Notes: generated from the sequence alone by a model not told the origin. A stretch of 53,599 nucleotides of DNA from an uncultured Planctomycetaceae bacterium (GCA_943787265.1 CALSLT010000044.1:64001-117599); one strand, 5' to 3'; shown: positions 1 to 9,477, counted from the stretch's first letter. Translations and numbers: made by a program.

Positions 1-1227
1 GCTCCCACTCACGCCGGGGGCTGGATTGATCCTCGCGATTTTGTAAATCGCGTTAACCAGTGGATTGTTCGAAAAGAAGAGCCACCGACGATTGATATTT
101 GCCTGGCACTGCTTCGACTCGCTCCGGAGAACCGCGAGCCTGCCCGGAAGCACTTAAACACGTCCCGTTCCGAATGGGTTCGCGCAGTCCGATACACACT
201 TGGCGGTCGTGCAAAGATCGGCGACTCGTCGGCTCTTTGGGTGGCGGCCGCCCGATCCCGGGCGCCATTCGGGGACGTCCCGGCGTTGGAAGCGAAGCAT
301 CCGATGCTTGGTCCTGGAGCAGGGAAATCAGCTCGTCACATTCCGAAAGTGATTGACGACAGGCTTCGCCACGAGCGAACGATTGAATTAAGAATCAAAT
401 GCGAACCTGCATTTCGAACGGCTCGCGATATCACGTTGATCCCGGTCATGCTCCACCGTCCGCTTCATTATTTGCCGCCGAAACATGCCAGCAAATTCTG
501 GCACTGCCCGATCGGTGGCGATCATTCGGGAACCGTTGCTGCTGCTCGAACACTCTGGCCAGCGAATCTCGAAGGCTACTTCGCGTGCGGTGCGGGTGAA
601 ATCGCTGACAATCTGGAGTGGTGGGGAGCGCAGTGGCATCACCGGGGTTATCTCGATGTGTTGCTTGATCCAGACGTCCCGTTGACTCCCATGCCAAAAC
701 TCCTGCTGGCTCTAGGCCTTGCGGCCAAGGAACCTGGTGAGCATGGCCTCTCAGTCGACATCACGATCTCTGCGATCGAAGACGGTCGGCTTGACGCAGA
801 GCGGTTTGGAGAGCAACTCGCGTGGCTGTTGCCGACAGAGCTGATCAAACCAGACCGCTGGGCGAAGCGGCTGTCTGAGGTCGCTCGCGTTTCACCTCTG
901 CACGTCGACATGATCCGAAAAGTCCTTGAGCGGGCTCTCCAGATCGATCAATCGGCAGCGCCTTGTGGTACGGGAGCCTTGATCGAACTACTCTATGAGC
1001 TGACTGTCGAATCTGGCGAAGCCGTCGAGTCGAAGTCGTGTCGGGAGTTCCTCAGCCAGGCCTCAAAAGGAAGCAGCAAGTCAGCGAAAGCTTCACGCCG
1101 ATTGTTGGCACTTGAATCTGACAGTTCGAAACGACTGGCCTTCAACGTTGAAGTGTTGCAATCCGCGATCCTGCACCGCATTGCCCGTGTGCATCGCTGG
1201 ACACGGGCCAGAGACTGGACTGAATGA
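1..1227 (+). CDS. DUF6493-like protein, 3' part
   Basis: The frame is open from the first base of the window, so the start lies outside; about 408 C-terminal residues are visible. The text around residues 15-65 (alternating helical segments, LALLRLAP, VRYTLGG) and the later GYFACGAGEIADNLEWW stretch resemble the helical-repeat C-terminus of DUF6493 proteins, a family of unknown function. That assignment is from memory of the family and is tentative. No signal peptide or membrane segment is visible in this part. The stop is 30 bases before the sulfatase ATG on the same strand, so the two could be cotranscribed, although nothing links their functions. Confidence 0.6.
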   Translation, partial: APTHAGGWIDPRDFVNRVNQWIVRKEEPPTIDICLALLRLAPENREPARKHLNTSRSEWVRAVRYTLGGRAKIGDSSALWVAAARSRAPFGDVPALEAKHPMLGPGAGKSARHIPKVIDDRLRHERTIELRIKCEPAFRTARDITLIPVMLHRPLHYLPPKHASKFWHCPIGGDHSGTVAAARTLWPANLEGYFACGAGEIADNLEWWGAQWHHRGYLDVLLDPDVPLTPMPKLLLALGLAAKEPGEHGLSVDITISAIEDGRLDAERFGEQLAWLLPTELIKPDRWAKRLSEVARVSPLHVDMIRKVLERALQIDQSAAPCGTGALIELLYELTVESGEAVESKSCREFLSQASKGSSKSAKASRRLLALESDSSKRLAFNVEVLQSAILHRIARVHRWTRARDWTE

Positions 1228-1257
1228 CCCAATAACTGCTTGCTCCGGAGAAACTCA

Positions 1258-2613
1258 ATGCGTCCCATCCTGCTTCTGATGCTGATCGTGTTTTCGCTGA
1301 CAAGCACTTCCACAGCCGCTCGACCCAACATCGTATTCATTCTCGCCGACGATCTTGGGTACGGGGACTTGAGTTGCTTTGGTCAGAGCACGCTGAAGAC
1401 CCCCAACCTCGACCGGATGGCCAGCGAAGGGATGAAGCTGACTCGGCATTATGCGGGCTCGACGGTGTGTGCTCCTTCGCGGTGTGTCTTCCTGACTGGT
1501 AAACATGTTGGTCATGGAACAGTCCGCGGTAACGGTCCGGGAATTCTCAGCTCGGGTGATGTCTTAATTTCAGATGTTCTGAAGAGGGCAGGGTACGCGA
1601 CTGGTTGCTCCGGGAAGTGGGGAGTTGGGAATCCTCCTCCGCTTGACGATCCGAATCAGCATGGCTTCGACCATTTCTACGGTTACGTGAGCATGTGGCA
1701 CGCTCACAACTTCTATCCGGAGTTTCTGATTCTGAACGGAAAAAAGTCTCCGCTTCGCAATGAAGTACCGGAGCGCTGGAAGACCGGTGACGGGCGTGGA
1801 GTGGCTACAAAGAAGGTCGACTACGCCCCCGATCTGATCACGCAGGATGCTTTGAACTTTGTCGAGAAGTACAAGGACAGACCGTTCTTTCTTTATTGGG
1901 CGATGAACGTCCCTCACGCCAACAACGAAGGCCGGAACAAAGGCATGGAAGTTCCGAGCTGGGGCGAATTCGGGAAAACCGACTGGCCAGAACCAGAAAA
2001 AGGCTTTGCATCGATGATTCGAAACATCGACCATGACGTCGGCAGAATGCTCGCTCACTTGAGACAGCTCGGTCTGGATGAGAACACAATCGTCGTCTTC
2101 ACCAGCGACAACGGGCCTCATCAGGAAGGCGGTCACAAGGCTGATTACTTCAATTCAAACGGCGACCTTCGTGGCAAGAAACGCGACCTCTACGAAGGTG
2201 GAATCCGAGTGCCGACGATTGTTCGCTGGCCCGGTCACGTTGCTGAAGACTCAACAAGCGACATGCATTCGGGATTTCAGGACTGGTTTGCCACTTTCAG
2301 CGACCTCGCAGGTGTGACTGCCGAGACGCACGACGGAGTCTCGTTGCGGCCGATGCTTACTGGGAAAGGGAAACAGGAATCGCGCGCACATCTCTACTGG
2401 GAATTTCTTGAGCAGGGCGGCAAGCAGGCCGTTCTGAAAGACAATTGGAAAGCCGTCCGAGTCAACTGGAATGCCAATCCAAACTCCGCGATCGAGTTGT
2501 ACGATCTTTCCAAAGACGAAAGCGAACAGACGAATGTCGCGGCTTCACACTCTGGCATTGTCGCCGAAATGGCCGACATCATGAAACGCGAACACTCGCC
2601 ACTGAGTAAGTGA
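1258..2613 (+). CDS. Secreted sulfatase (arylsulfatase family)
   Basis: A 451-residue sulfatase of the alkaline-phosphatase fold. After an N-terminal signal peptide (about residues 1-23, hydrophobic LLLMLIVFSL) it has the PNIVFILADDLGYGD metal-binding strand and the C-x-P-S-R motif as CAPSR at about Cys71, the cysteine converted to formylglycine in active enzymes, followed by LTGKHVGHG. The downstream TSDNGPHQEGGHK motif carries further metal and substrate ligands. It probably hydrolyses sulfate esters, for example of algal polysaccharides, outside the cytoplasm; the substrate is not readable from sequence. The ATG at 1258 is preferred over a TTG at 1240 because GGAG lies 8 bases upstream of it and the signal peptide then starts cleanly. 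Confidence 0.93.
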   Translation: MRPILLLMLIVFSLTSTSTAARPNIVFILADDLGYGDLSCFGQSTLKTPNLDRMASEGMKLTRHYAGSTVCAPSRCVFLTGKHVGHGTVRGNGPGILSSGDVLISDVLKRAGYATGCSGKWGVGNPPPLDDPNQHGFDHFYGYVSMWHAHNFYPEFLILNGKKSPLRNEVPERWKTGDGRGVATKKVDYAPDLITQDALNFVEKYKDRPFFLYWAMNVPHANNEGRNKGMEVPSWGEFGKTDWPEPEKGFASMIRNIDHDVGRMLAHLRQLGLDENTIVVFTSDNGPHQEGGHKADYFNSNGDLRGKKRDLYEGGIRVPTIVRWPGHVAEDSTSDMHSGFQDWFATFSDLAGVTAETHDGVSLRPMLTGKGKQESRAHLYWEFLEQGGKQAVLKDNWKAVRVNWNANPNSAIELYDLSKDESEQTNVAASHSGIVAEMADIMKREHSPLSK

Positions 2614-2627
2614 GCGAGTGGCAGGTA

Positions 2628-2810
2628 CTACGCAGTTTTATCCTCGCGCGAGTCGTCAGGCTGATCCGTTGATTCCTCAACGGGCCGCGCGGTCTGAAGA
2701 TACTTGCCGAGATCATACAGCGCGCTGACCATGTCTAATCGCTGGTCGATTGCCTCAGGAGACATGTCGACTCTGGCATGTCCTTTCGAGTTACCACTTT
2801 CAGTTGCCAT
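2628..2810 (-). CDS. Small hypothetical protein, 60 aa
   Basis: A 60-residue acidic, hydrophilic protein beginning MATESGNSKG and containing SPEAIDQRLDMVSALYDLGK, predicted helical, without signal or membrane segment. AGGAG sits 4 bases before the ATG. Function unknown. An ISL3 element ends 19 bases upstream of its start codon. If the element is removed, this gene directly follows the 3' end of the propeller gene (stop at 4209) on the same strand with its ribosome-binding site almost touching that stop, so it was probably the second gene of a two-gene operon and has now lost its native promoter. A much longer minus-strand frame through the IS is a shadow; only this portion is credible. Confidence 0.6.
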   Translation of the reverse strand: MATESGNSKGHARVDMSPEAIDQRLDMVSALYDLGKYLQTARPVEESTDQPDDSREDKTA

Positions 2811-2926
2811 CACACTCCTGGCGAATTCCGGTTCTTCCGGTAAGTCGGGACTGTTGGTTGTGAAGAGCGGACATGCTGATTTCAGTGAGTGGGTTGCGAC
2901 ACCTTCCTCAGAACGGAGAAACCAGC

Positions 2927-4181
2927 ATGTCCACCAGTCTCTTGTATCATGGGTTCGGGATTCGGGGCTACCAGTACCAGGCCACAAAGTTTCACAGTGG
3001 TGGCATGACGATTCGGGTGGCTCAGGCTCGTGAGAAGCTGTGCTGCCCGGCTTGCGGGAGTTCGAAGGTACGGATTGTCGAATGGTTTGAACGTCGCTGG
3101 CGAACCGTTCCCATCGGCTCGCGGGAAACGTGGATTGAGATGCGAGTGCCGAAAGTCGAGTGTCAGGAGTGTTTCTCCAGGCGGCGTGTGGTCGTGTCGT
3201 TCGCCCCGTCGCCCCACACCACACAACACAGCCGCACAAACAACACAGCCGCACAAACAGCACACTCGGGTCTTCGAACGCTACGTCGTCGAACTGCTGC
3301 GGTTCATGACGCCGCAGGATGTGTCGCGTCACCTGGGCATTTCGTGGGACCTGGCCAATGACATTCAGAAGCGACGACTCAAGCGGAAGTTCGGTCGGTC
3401 GAAACTCAAGTATCTGAAGCGGCTGACGGTGGACGAGGTCTACGTCGGGAAACGTCACAAGTACCTGACGCTGGTTCTGGACCTGGACTCCGGAGCGGTG
3501 GTGTTTGTGGGTGAGGGACGCGGTTCTGCAACGCTTCGGCCGTTCTTTCGCAGACTCAGGCAGTCTCGGGCGAAGGTGCGAGCGGTGGCTTCGGACATGG
3601 CCGGTGGCTTCCTCAAGGCGGTGCGGGAGTTTCTGCCCGAAGCCCGTCTGGTGCTGGACCGATTCCACGTGGTCAAGCTGTTCAACGAGAAGCTGACGAA
3701 GCTTCGCCGTGACCTGTATCGCGAAGCCACAGACGCCCCGCACAAAGCCGTGCTCAAAGGGACCCGCTGGCTGCTGCTGAAGAATCCTGAGAACCTGGAC
3801 GACGATCGCGACGAACATCAGCGACTGCAAGACGCTCTGTCCCTGAACGCTCCGTTGGCGACGGCGTACTACCTGAAGGAAGACCTCAGACAGTTCTGGG
3901 AGCAGACCACAAAGTCTCAGGCCGAACGCTGGCTGACCGTCTGGTGCCGGCGAGCGGAACAGACCGGAATCCGTGTCCTGCAACAGATGGCCCGGACTCT
4001 CCACAAACACCGGCAGAGTCTGCTGGCCTGGTACGACGACTCGATCTCTACCGGCCCGCTGGAAGGCGTCAACAACAAACTGAAACTGCTCCAGCGACAG
4101 GCGTTTGGATACCGCGACCTCGAACTCTTCAAACTCCGAATCCTCTCACTCCATACCACTCACAAAACACTCGTCGGATAA
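2927..4181 (+). pseudogene. ISL3-family transposase, frameshifted
   Basis: The N-terminal part (frame starting ATG at 2927, MSTSLLYHGFG) carries the ISL3 zinc finger CPACGSS and a second CQEC pair. The catalytic part lies one frame over, from about 3266: VDEVYVGKRHKY, SDMAGGFLKAV, LDRFHVVKLFNEKL, and the C-terminal STGPLEGVNNKLK, the DDE region of DDE_Tnp_ISL3. The frames are separated by an insert at 3220-3265 (46 bp, congruent to 1 modulo 3) containing two copies of a 17 bp unit (ACAACACAGCCGCACAA) and bounded by CACAC repeats. Deleting those 46 bases joins the frames exactly as SFAPSPHTRVFERY. As written, no full-length transposase can be made without frameshifting, so I treat it as inactive. 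Confidence 0.85.
3220..3265. repeat. 46 bp repeat-rich insertion in ISL3 transposase
   Basis: Contains two tandem copies of ACAACACAGCCGCACAA (17 bp) plus partial units and is flanked by CACAC on both sides. Its removal restores the transposase reading frame. It looks like replication-slippage or tandem expansion rather than a mobile sequence. Confidence 0.75.
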
Positions 4182-4208
4182 ATACAGCCCCGACTTACCG
4201 GATGAGCC

Positions 4209-5552
4209 CTAATTCGTTAGTCGTTCCGACTCGGGAATGTGGATCACGGTCAGAGCACACGTATCAAACGGAAACCGCCCGCGCTTGTCGGCGCCGCTCC
4301 GGTTTCCGTTCCAGGTGACAAAGAGTTTCGAACCGTCCGGGCTGACTGCTGAGCCGAATGTGCCCAGCGTCACGTAGCCGAATTGCTTTTGAAGGATCGG
4401 CTGCAGGAACGCGATCACTTTTCGGGATCGCATCTTCGTGTCGAATTGAATGATCGGTGTGCCGTCTTTCTGGCTGCCGCCGTGGGCTCCGGGAATGTAG
4501 TAGAGATATCGACCTGTTGGATCAGCATCGATGGTCGTCGTGTAGGTTTGCGAGGCGGCGGCCAGTTCGCCCAGATCTGTGATTGCTTCAGTCTTCGTGT
4601 TGAACTTCCAGAGATGGCCGTCCGACTTTCCGACGGTGTAAACGGATCCGTCGGGCATTTCTTGCGTCGCCGCTCGCAGACCGATGGAACCAGGAATCGG
4701 CTTAGGCGGTTTTCCGGTCGCCGGATCGTACCGCATGAGTTTTCCGGTCACGCCGTTCATGTAGTAAACCCGTCCGGTCGACCGTGCGAAGATCAGGTAT
4801 CGGGCGGGACCACCGGTCGCTGTGTGCAGAACCTTTCGCCGAGCGATGTCGTACGCGAAGAATGTAACTGTCTTGTCGGTACGGTCTCCTGCCGACGTTC
4901 CGCCGTAAAAGATCATGCGTTCCGGGTCGAGCACGCTCGTTGGGATACACGCTTTCGGAACTGGGCCTTGCGCAACGATCTCTGTTCTTCCCGATTCGGG
5001 ATGCGTCCGCAGAATCCAGTCACCCTTGTAGTGAAACTCGTCCGTCGTCACTCGCGTTGATCCGCGATGCGTCGAGTAATACAGCCACCCGTCCTTTCCC
5101 TGATCAATCCGACTGTGAATCTTGCCCGGCATGTAATGACCTTCGGGCAGGTTGATCACCTTCGACGTGCTGGACAGAGTTCGAAATTGGCGAGTCTGGC
5201 TGTCATATTCGACGACAAGGGCATCACCCTGCGGAGCGAGATGGTCGCCGATCGCCGAGTAATACTTTGTGCCGACGGCAAGTCCGTCACCCCACACGCT
5301 CCACGGGTGGCCGGGATAAGTCTGCTGCTGATAATAAAGCAGCTCAACGCGAGGGGGCGTCTTCGCGATCTTGACATCAGCGTTGAGGCCGGGTTGCGGT
5401 TTCAGCAGGTCCTTCGATTCGACCGAGGCAACCGACTGACCGTCTGGAAGCTGCGGTGGCCACGCGAGTTGTTCGATCTGCCCGAACGAAGCTCGGGCGG
5501 TGATCGAATAACCCAGGATGCAAACAACAGACAACTTCGCTAAGTGAAACAT
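4209..5552 (-). CDS. Secreted beta-propeller protein
   Basis: About 447 residues, beginning MFHLAKLSVVCILGYS, a signal peptide, followed by repeated beta-strand blades with recurrent phrases such as KDGWLYYSTHRG, STGRVYYMNGVTG, DGSVYTVGKSDG, DPTGRYLYYIPGAHGG and SPDGSKLFVTWNG. This is the pattern of SMP-30, lactonase or YncE-like propellers that act outside the cytoplasm; no catalytic activity can be assigned. An alternative ATG at 5576 exists, but AAAGG 8 bases before the ATG at 5552 and the better signal peptide favour 5552. Its TAG stop (4209-4211) falls in the target duplication of the ISL3 element, so the original last codons may have been altered by the insertion. Confidence 0.75.
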   Translation of the reverse strand: MFHLAKLSVVCILGYSITARASFGQIEQLAWPPQLPDGQSVASVESKDLLKPQPGLNADVKIAKTPPRVELLYYQQQTYPGHPWSVWGDGLAVGTKYYSAIGDHLAPQGDALVVEYDSQTRQFRTLSSTSKVINLPEGHYMPGKIHSRIDQGKDGWLYYSTHRGSTRVTTDEFHYKGDWILRTHPESGRTEIVAQGPVPKACIPTSVLDPERMIFYGGTSAGDRTDKTVTFFAYDIARRKVLHTATGGPARYLIFARSTGRVYYMNGVTGKLMRYDPATGKPPKPIPGSIGLRAATQEMPDGSVYTVGKSDGHLWKFNTKTEAITDLGELAAASQTYTTTIDADPTGRYLYYIPGAHGGSQKDGTPIIQFDTKMRSRKVIAFLQPILQKQFGYVTLGTFGSAVSPDGSKLFVTWNGNRSGADKRGRFPFDTCALTVIHIPESERLTN

Positions 5553-5607
5553 GCAGCAAACCTTTGCGAGAGTCATCTGAATTCCGAAGGATTCCGGACG
5601 CGGGCGA

Positions 5608-6813
5608 CTAGCAACAATCGCCACCGGGACTGCAGCAATCTTCGGCCGGCAGAATGGTGAGGCTAGCCAGGCCGCCTTTAGTTTCCTTCGGATCACGAAT
5701 CGCAATCCGTTTACAGTCGAAGCTCGCCGCCCCATCCAGAGGGACTGATTCGGCAGGCGGAAGTGCCGTAATCTGGCTTCCGTAAGGCTCGCGGGAGTAA
5801 ATATGGAAGGTTTTATCGCAGACGGCCATACGCTCGCCTCGGTTGAGACGGTGTCCGTCGTCGTCGATGACGGCTTTCCACGGACCGTTGTAAACAACCG
5901 CCTGCTTACCTTCGAGACACGGGCCTTCTTTACCCTTCCACGCTCGGACAGTCATGCTGCGGAATTCGATTCCGTCGACCACTGCCCACGGTTCTTCTAG
6001 GCGTTTGACGATTTCGACACCGTAGAAGCCGGCGTCTTCGAAGGCCTTGAGGAAGAGGTCTTCGCGAAACGCGCCGCTCATGCAGCCGCTCCAGAGCCGT
6101 GCGTCGTTTCGGAGTTCTTCAGGGACGTCCTCGTCCGAAACGATATCGCTGATGACCGCTCGGCCCCCGCGGCGCAACGTGCGGAACATCTCGGCAAAGA
6201 GCTGACGACGATCTTCTTCACGAACCAGGTTCAGGACGCAGTTCGAAACGATCACGTCGACACTGTCCGACTCGACGAGTGGCTTGGTGTCTCGCAGGTT
6301 CTGAGCACGAGTTTCCATCTCCAGCCAGTCGGTACTGGTTTGAATCGGTCGGTCGGCGAGCTGCTCGTCCAGGAGCTCGAGATTCAGCTTCAGGTCCTGA
6401 ATCTTTCCTTTTCGGAAATCGACGTTGTCGTATTCGAGCTTCTCTGACATCTCAGGCTGATACTGACGTGCCAGGCCGAGCATGTCATCGTTGCAGTCGA
6501 CGCCGATGACTTTTCCTTCGGCACCAACTACCTGGGCGGCGATGTAACAAATCTTGCCGCCGCCAGACCCCAGATCCAGGACCGTGTCGCCGGGGTTCAC
6601 GTACTGAGACGGGTCTCCGCAGCCGTAGTCGCGATCGATGATTTCCTGGGGAATTGCTTCGAGGTACTTTCGGTCGTATTCAACCGGGCAGCAGAGTGCT
6701 GCTTCTTTCTCCTGAGCAGCGGCGCTGTATCTGTCTCGAACCGCCTCTTCAACATTGAGCGGTGCATCAGAAGTTGTGGAATCAGAGGCAATCTTTGCCG
6801 AGATAGCTGTCAC
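5608..6813 (-). CDS. ArsM-like SAM-dependent methyltransferase
   Basis: About 401 residues. A class I methyltransferase with motif I VLDLGSGGGK, motif II IGVDCNDDML, then SNCVLNLV and LWSGCMSGAF, whose cysteines correspond to the arsenite-binding cysteines of ArsM enzymes. An extra CC pair near residue 42 (ALCCPVEYD), YGCGDPS, and a cysteine-rich tail CCSPGGDCC are also present. It most likely methylates trivalent arsenic in the cytoplasm, producing methylarsenicals or feeding arsenosugar synthesis; no arsR, arsB or radical-SAM arsS is next to it here. There is a 45-residue insertion before the SNC motif. A GTG at 6813 with GGAG 8 bases upstream is the likeliest start; another GTG at 6822 lacks a suitable site. 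Confidence 0.8.
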   Translation of the reverse strand: MTAISAKIASDSTTSDAPLNVEEAVRDRYSAAAQEKEAALCCPVEYDRKYLEAIPQEIIDRDYGCGDPSQYVNPGDTVLDLGSGGGKICYIAAQVVGAEGKVIGVDCNDDMLGLARQYQPEMSEKLEYDNVDFRKGKIQDLKLNLELLDEQLADRPIQTSTDWLEMETRAQNLRDTKPLVESDSVDVIVSNCVLNLVREEDRRQLFAEMFRTLRRGGRAVISDIVSDEDVPEELRNDARLWSGCMSGAFREDLFLKAFEDAGFYGVEIVKRLEEPWAVVDGIEFRSMTVRAWKGKEGPCLEGKQAVVYNGPWKAVIDDDGHRLNRGERMAVCDKTFHIYSREPYGSQITALPPAESVPLDGAASFDCKRIAIRDPKETKGGLASLTILPAEDCCSPGGDCC

Positions 6814-6822
6814 GTGAGTCAC

Positions 6823-7170
6823 TCCGTAACTACAGCGAATTTGAAAGAGAAAGCTCCGGCGAATGCTGGAGCACTGATTTCGGGAAGCTTTGCTCGCTGA
6901 TCAAAATCCTTCTGTGAACAGCCTCACCGAAAACCTGATTGGATGCCGCGGGATTCTATGAGTGCCCAATTTGACCGTCAACGAGCCTGCCCTCCCGTTG
7001 CTCGCCGTTGCCGATCCGATCAAGTCCCGGGTTTTCCTCGTCGGACATCACGATGGGCAGATCCGACTGGTTAGAACCGAGCAATCATGTCCGTTAGCCT
7101 GACGGCTCCATGAGGCATATCCTTACGGCTTTGTTTCAGTTGATTTTACATTTTCAGAAAATTCCCGCCC
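6823..7170. other. Divergent intergenic region with a hairpin
   Basis: Separates the minus-strand methyltransferase from the plus-strand peptidase and must hold both promoters. The only clear structure is an imperfect inverted repeat at 6853-6872 (GCTCCGGC, loop GAAT, GCTGGAGC), about 40 bases upstream of the methyltransferase start; it might be an operator or leader hairpin. No convincing coding region is seen. Confidence 0.4.
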
Positions 7171-9447
7171 ATGCACCGTCCGATACGGATTACCTGTTTT
7201 CTTCTGCTGACAATTCTGCCGGCGATCGCCTCAGGGCAGGGCACGAAAGCTGACTACGACCGAGCGAACTCGCTGCGAGAATCGACTCGCAACACGGTGT
7301 TCCGGCGTAAGGTTGAACCCAATTGGGCGGCCGATGGCAAGCGGCTCTGGTATCGGGTCGAAGTTGCGCCGAGAGAGTTCGAATTCGTCATTGCTGATGC
7401 CGAGGCAGGCACGCGCGAAGCAGCTTTTGACAGCGTTGATCTAGCAAAGCAACTGGGAGAAGCGACGAAGAAGACGGTGGATGCGGAACGATTGCCGTTT
7501 CAGCGATTGACGATTGTCGACGATGAAAATGCCGTTGAGTTTGCGGCATTTTCTGGAGTCTGGAAATTCGATCGCGATAGCAAAGAGTTGTCTCGACTTC
7601 GCGACGCTGAGCCGGCAAGTAAGATTGGCGAGAAGAAAGAATCCCGAGGGCAACGAGGTGGCAATCGCGATAATCGAGCGTCACAGAAGGGCCGCAAGTC
7701 GCCCGACGGAAAGTGGGTCGCCTTTGAAAAGGATCATGATCTGTATGTGCGGTCGGCAGATTCTGAAGACGCTGACGTAATGAAGTTGGGAAGCGCCGGA
7801 GCAGACGACGACTGGTACAGCGATCGGCACATTTCGTGGTCGCCGGATTCGAAGAAGGTAGCCGCGTTGCGAACCAGGCAGGGGCAGCAGCACGACGTCA
7901 GTTTTGTCGAGTCATCGCCGAAGAATCAGCTTCAACCAAAGCTGCACACGCACCAGTACCTGAAGCCGGGTGACCGAATTCCGCAATCCATCCCGCACCT
8001 CTTCGATATTGAGTCGAAGAAAGAGATTCCGCTCGACAATGAAATGTTTGCAAATCCGTGGATGTCGGTTCCGCGGATTGAGTGGGCTCCTGACTCAAGT
8101 CGATTTTTCTTTACCTACAACCAGCGAGGCCATCAGGTCCTGCGAGTCATTTCGGTTGATGCCGACTCGGGAGATGTAAAAGCGATCGCCGACGAGCAAA
8201 GCAAGACATTCATCGATTATGCCTATAAGCAGTTTCAACGAATCCTGCACAGCTCGAACGAGCTGATCTGGATGTCCGAGCGTGACGGCTGGAATCATCT
8301 TTACCTTTACAATCTCGCAACCGGCGAAGTGAAGAATCAGATTACGAAAGGTGAATGGGTTGTCCGCAAGGTCGAGCGAGTTGACATTGAGAATCGACAG
8401 ATCTGGTTTCAGGCCAGCGGCATCTACGAAGCTCAGGACCCGTATTACATCCACCACTGCCGCGTGAACTTCGACGGTTCCGGCCTGACATTTCTGACCG
8501 ACGGCGACGGCACTCACTCTGTTTCCTGGTCACCGGATCGCAAATTCTTAGTCGACACGTACTCGCGAGTCGATCAGCCGCCGACCACCGAACTCCGCAA
8601 TGCCGAAACCGGCGAGTTGACCTGCGAACTCGAACGCGCCGACTGGTCGCGATTGCTGAAGACACAGTGGAAGATTCCAGAACGATTCGTCACCAAAGGG
8701 CGGGACGATACGACTGACATTTACGGTGTCATCTTTCGGCCGACAAACTTCGACAAGACAAAGACGTATCCGGTAATTGAGAAAATTTATGCGGGGCCTC
8801 ACGGCTCGTTCGTGCCAAAATCATTTTCGGAATATTTCTCGGCGCAAGCGATTGCCGAACTCGGGTTCATCGTCGTGCAGATCGACGGGATGGGCACGTC
8901 GAACCGCTCGAAAGCTTTTCACGATGTCTGTGCGAAGAATCTCGGCGATTCGGGATTTCCGGATCGGATCAAATGGATTAAAGCCGCTGCGAAAAAACAC
9001 CCATTCATGGACCTGATCCGAGGAGTCGGTATCTACGGTGGCTCGGCCGGCGGGCAGAGTTCGACTCGAGCCGTGCTGGCTTTCGGAGACTTTTACACCG
9101 TGGCCGTTTCCGATTGCGGCTGCCATGACAATCGCATGGACAAAGTCTGGTGGAACGAACTCTGGATGGGCTGGCCGATCGGTCCTCACTACGAAGAACA
9201 GTCAAACGTCACCAACGCTCATCGACTGACCGGCAAACTCTTTCTGACCGTCGGCGAGTTGGACCGCAACGTCGATCCGGCCTCAACCATGCAGGTTGTT
9301 GACGCATTGATCAAAGCGGACAAAGATTTCGACCTGCTCGTCGTTCCCGGAGGCGGTCACGGGATCGGTGAGTCCGCCTACGGAAAACGCCGCCGCCGCG
9401 ATTTTTTCGTCCGTCACCTGATGGGTGTTGAACCTCGCTCCCCGTAG
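7171..9447 (+). CDS. Secreted S9 prolyl oligopeptidase (dipeptidyl peptidase IV type)
   Basis: A 758-residue serine peptidase. Signal peptide at 1-22 (FLLLTILPAIASGQ), then a DPP IV-type N-terminal beta-propeller (about 60-520, with blades such as SWSPDSKKVAALRT and EWAPDSSRFFFTYN) and a C-terminal alpha/beta hydrolase domain. The catalytic triad is Ser625 in GGSAGG, Asp698 in GELDRNVDP and His730 in GGGHGIGES. The usual W-S-Y in the nucleophile elbow is here Y-G-G-S-A, a variant. It should cleave N-terminal dipeptides from peptides in the periplasm or outside. An insert around residues 150-175, rich in Lys, Arg and Gly, is poorly conserved in type. It stands alone between divergent and downstream genes with no clear operon partner. 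Confidence 0.9.
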   Translation: MHRPIRITCFLLLTILPAIASGQGTKADYDRANSLRESTRNTVFRRKVEPNWAADGKRLWYRVEVAPREFEFVIADAEAGTREAAFDSVDLAKQLGEATKKTVDAERLPFQRLTIVDDENAVEFAAFSGVWKFDRDSKELSRLRDAEPASKIGEKKESRGQRGGNRDNRASQKGRKSPDGKWVAFEKDHDLYVRSADSEDADVMKLGSAGADDDWYSDRHISWSPDSKKVAALRTRQGQQHDVSFVESSPKNQLQPKLHTHQYLKPGDRIPQSIPHLFDIESKKEIPLDNEMFANPWMSVPRIEWAPDSSRFFFTYNQRGHQVLRVISVDADSGDVKAIADEQSKTFIDYAYKQFQRILHSSNELIWMSERDGWNHLYLYNLATGEVKNQITKGEWVVRKVERVDIENRQIWFQASGIYEAQDPYYIHHCRVNFDGSGLTFLTDGDGTHSVSWSPDRKFLVDTYSRVDQPPTTELRNAETGELTCELERADWSRLLKTQWKIPERFVTKGRDDTTDIYGVIFRPTNFDKTKTYPVIEKIYAGPHGSFVPKSFSEYFSAQAIAELGFIVVQIDGMGTSNRSKAFHDVCAKNLGDSGFPDRIKWIKAAAKKHPFMDLIRGVGIYGGSAGGQSSTRAVLAFGDFYTVAVSDCGCHDNRMDKVWWNELWMGWPIGPHYEEQSNVTNAHRLTGKLFLTVGELDRNVDPASTMQVVDALIKADKDFDLLVVPGGGHGIGESAYGKRRRRDFFVRHLMGVEPRSP

Positions 9448-9477
9448 ACAGTGAAGCTTCGGTAGTGAAACATGCAT

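Larger units (their letters stand above)
2830..4208 (+). mobile_element. ISL3-family insertion sequence, 1379 bp
   Basis: The ends form a 25 bp inverted repeat (2830-2854 and 4184-4208) with 22 of 25 matches; the shared core is CCGGTAAGTCGGG. The 8 bases outside each end, CGAATTCC on the left and CTAATTCG on the right, agree at 6 of 8 positions, as expected for an aged 8 bp ISL3 target duplication. The element carries one transposase gene, broken by a 46 bp insertion. It lies between two minus-strand genes that would otherwise be adjacent. The right-hand target copy contains the stop codon of the propeller gene. Confidence 0.88.

Noticed and set aside
2628..4010. 460-codon minus-strand frame
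   Set aside because: Most of it is antisense to the ISL3 transposase, and its amino-acid text is low-quality. Only the last 60 codons outside the IS have a start and ribosome-binding site.
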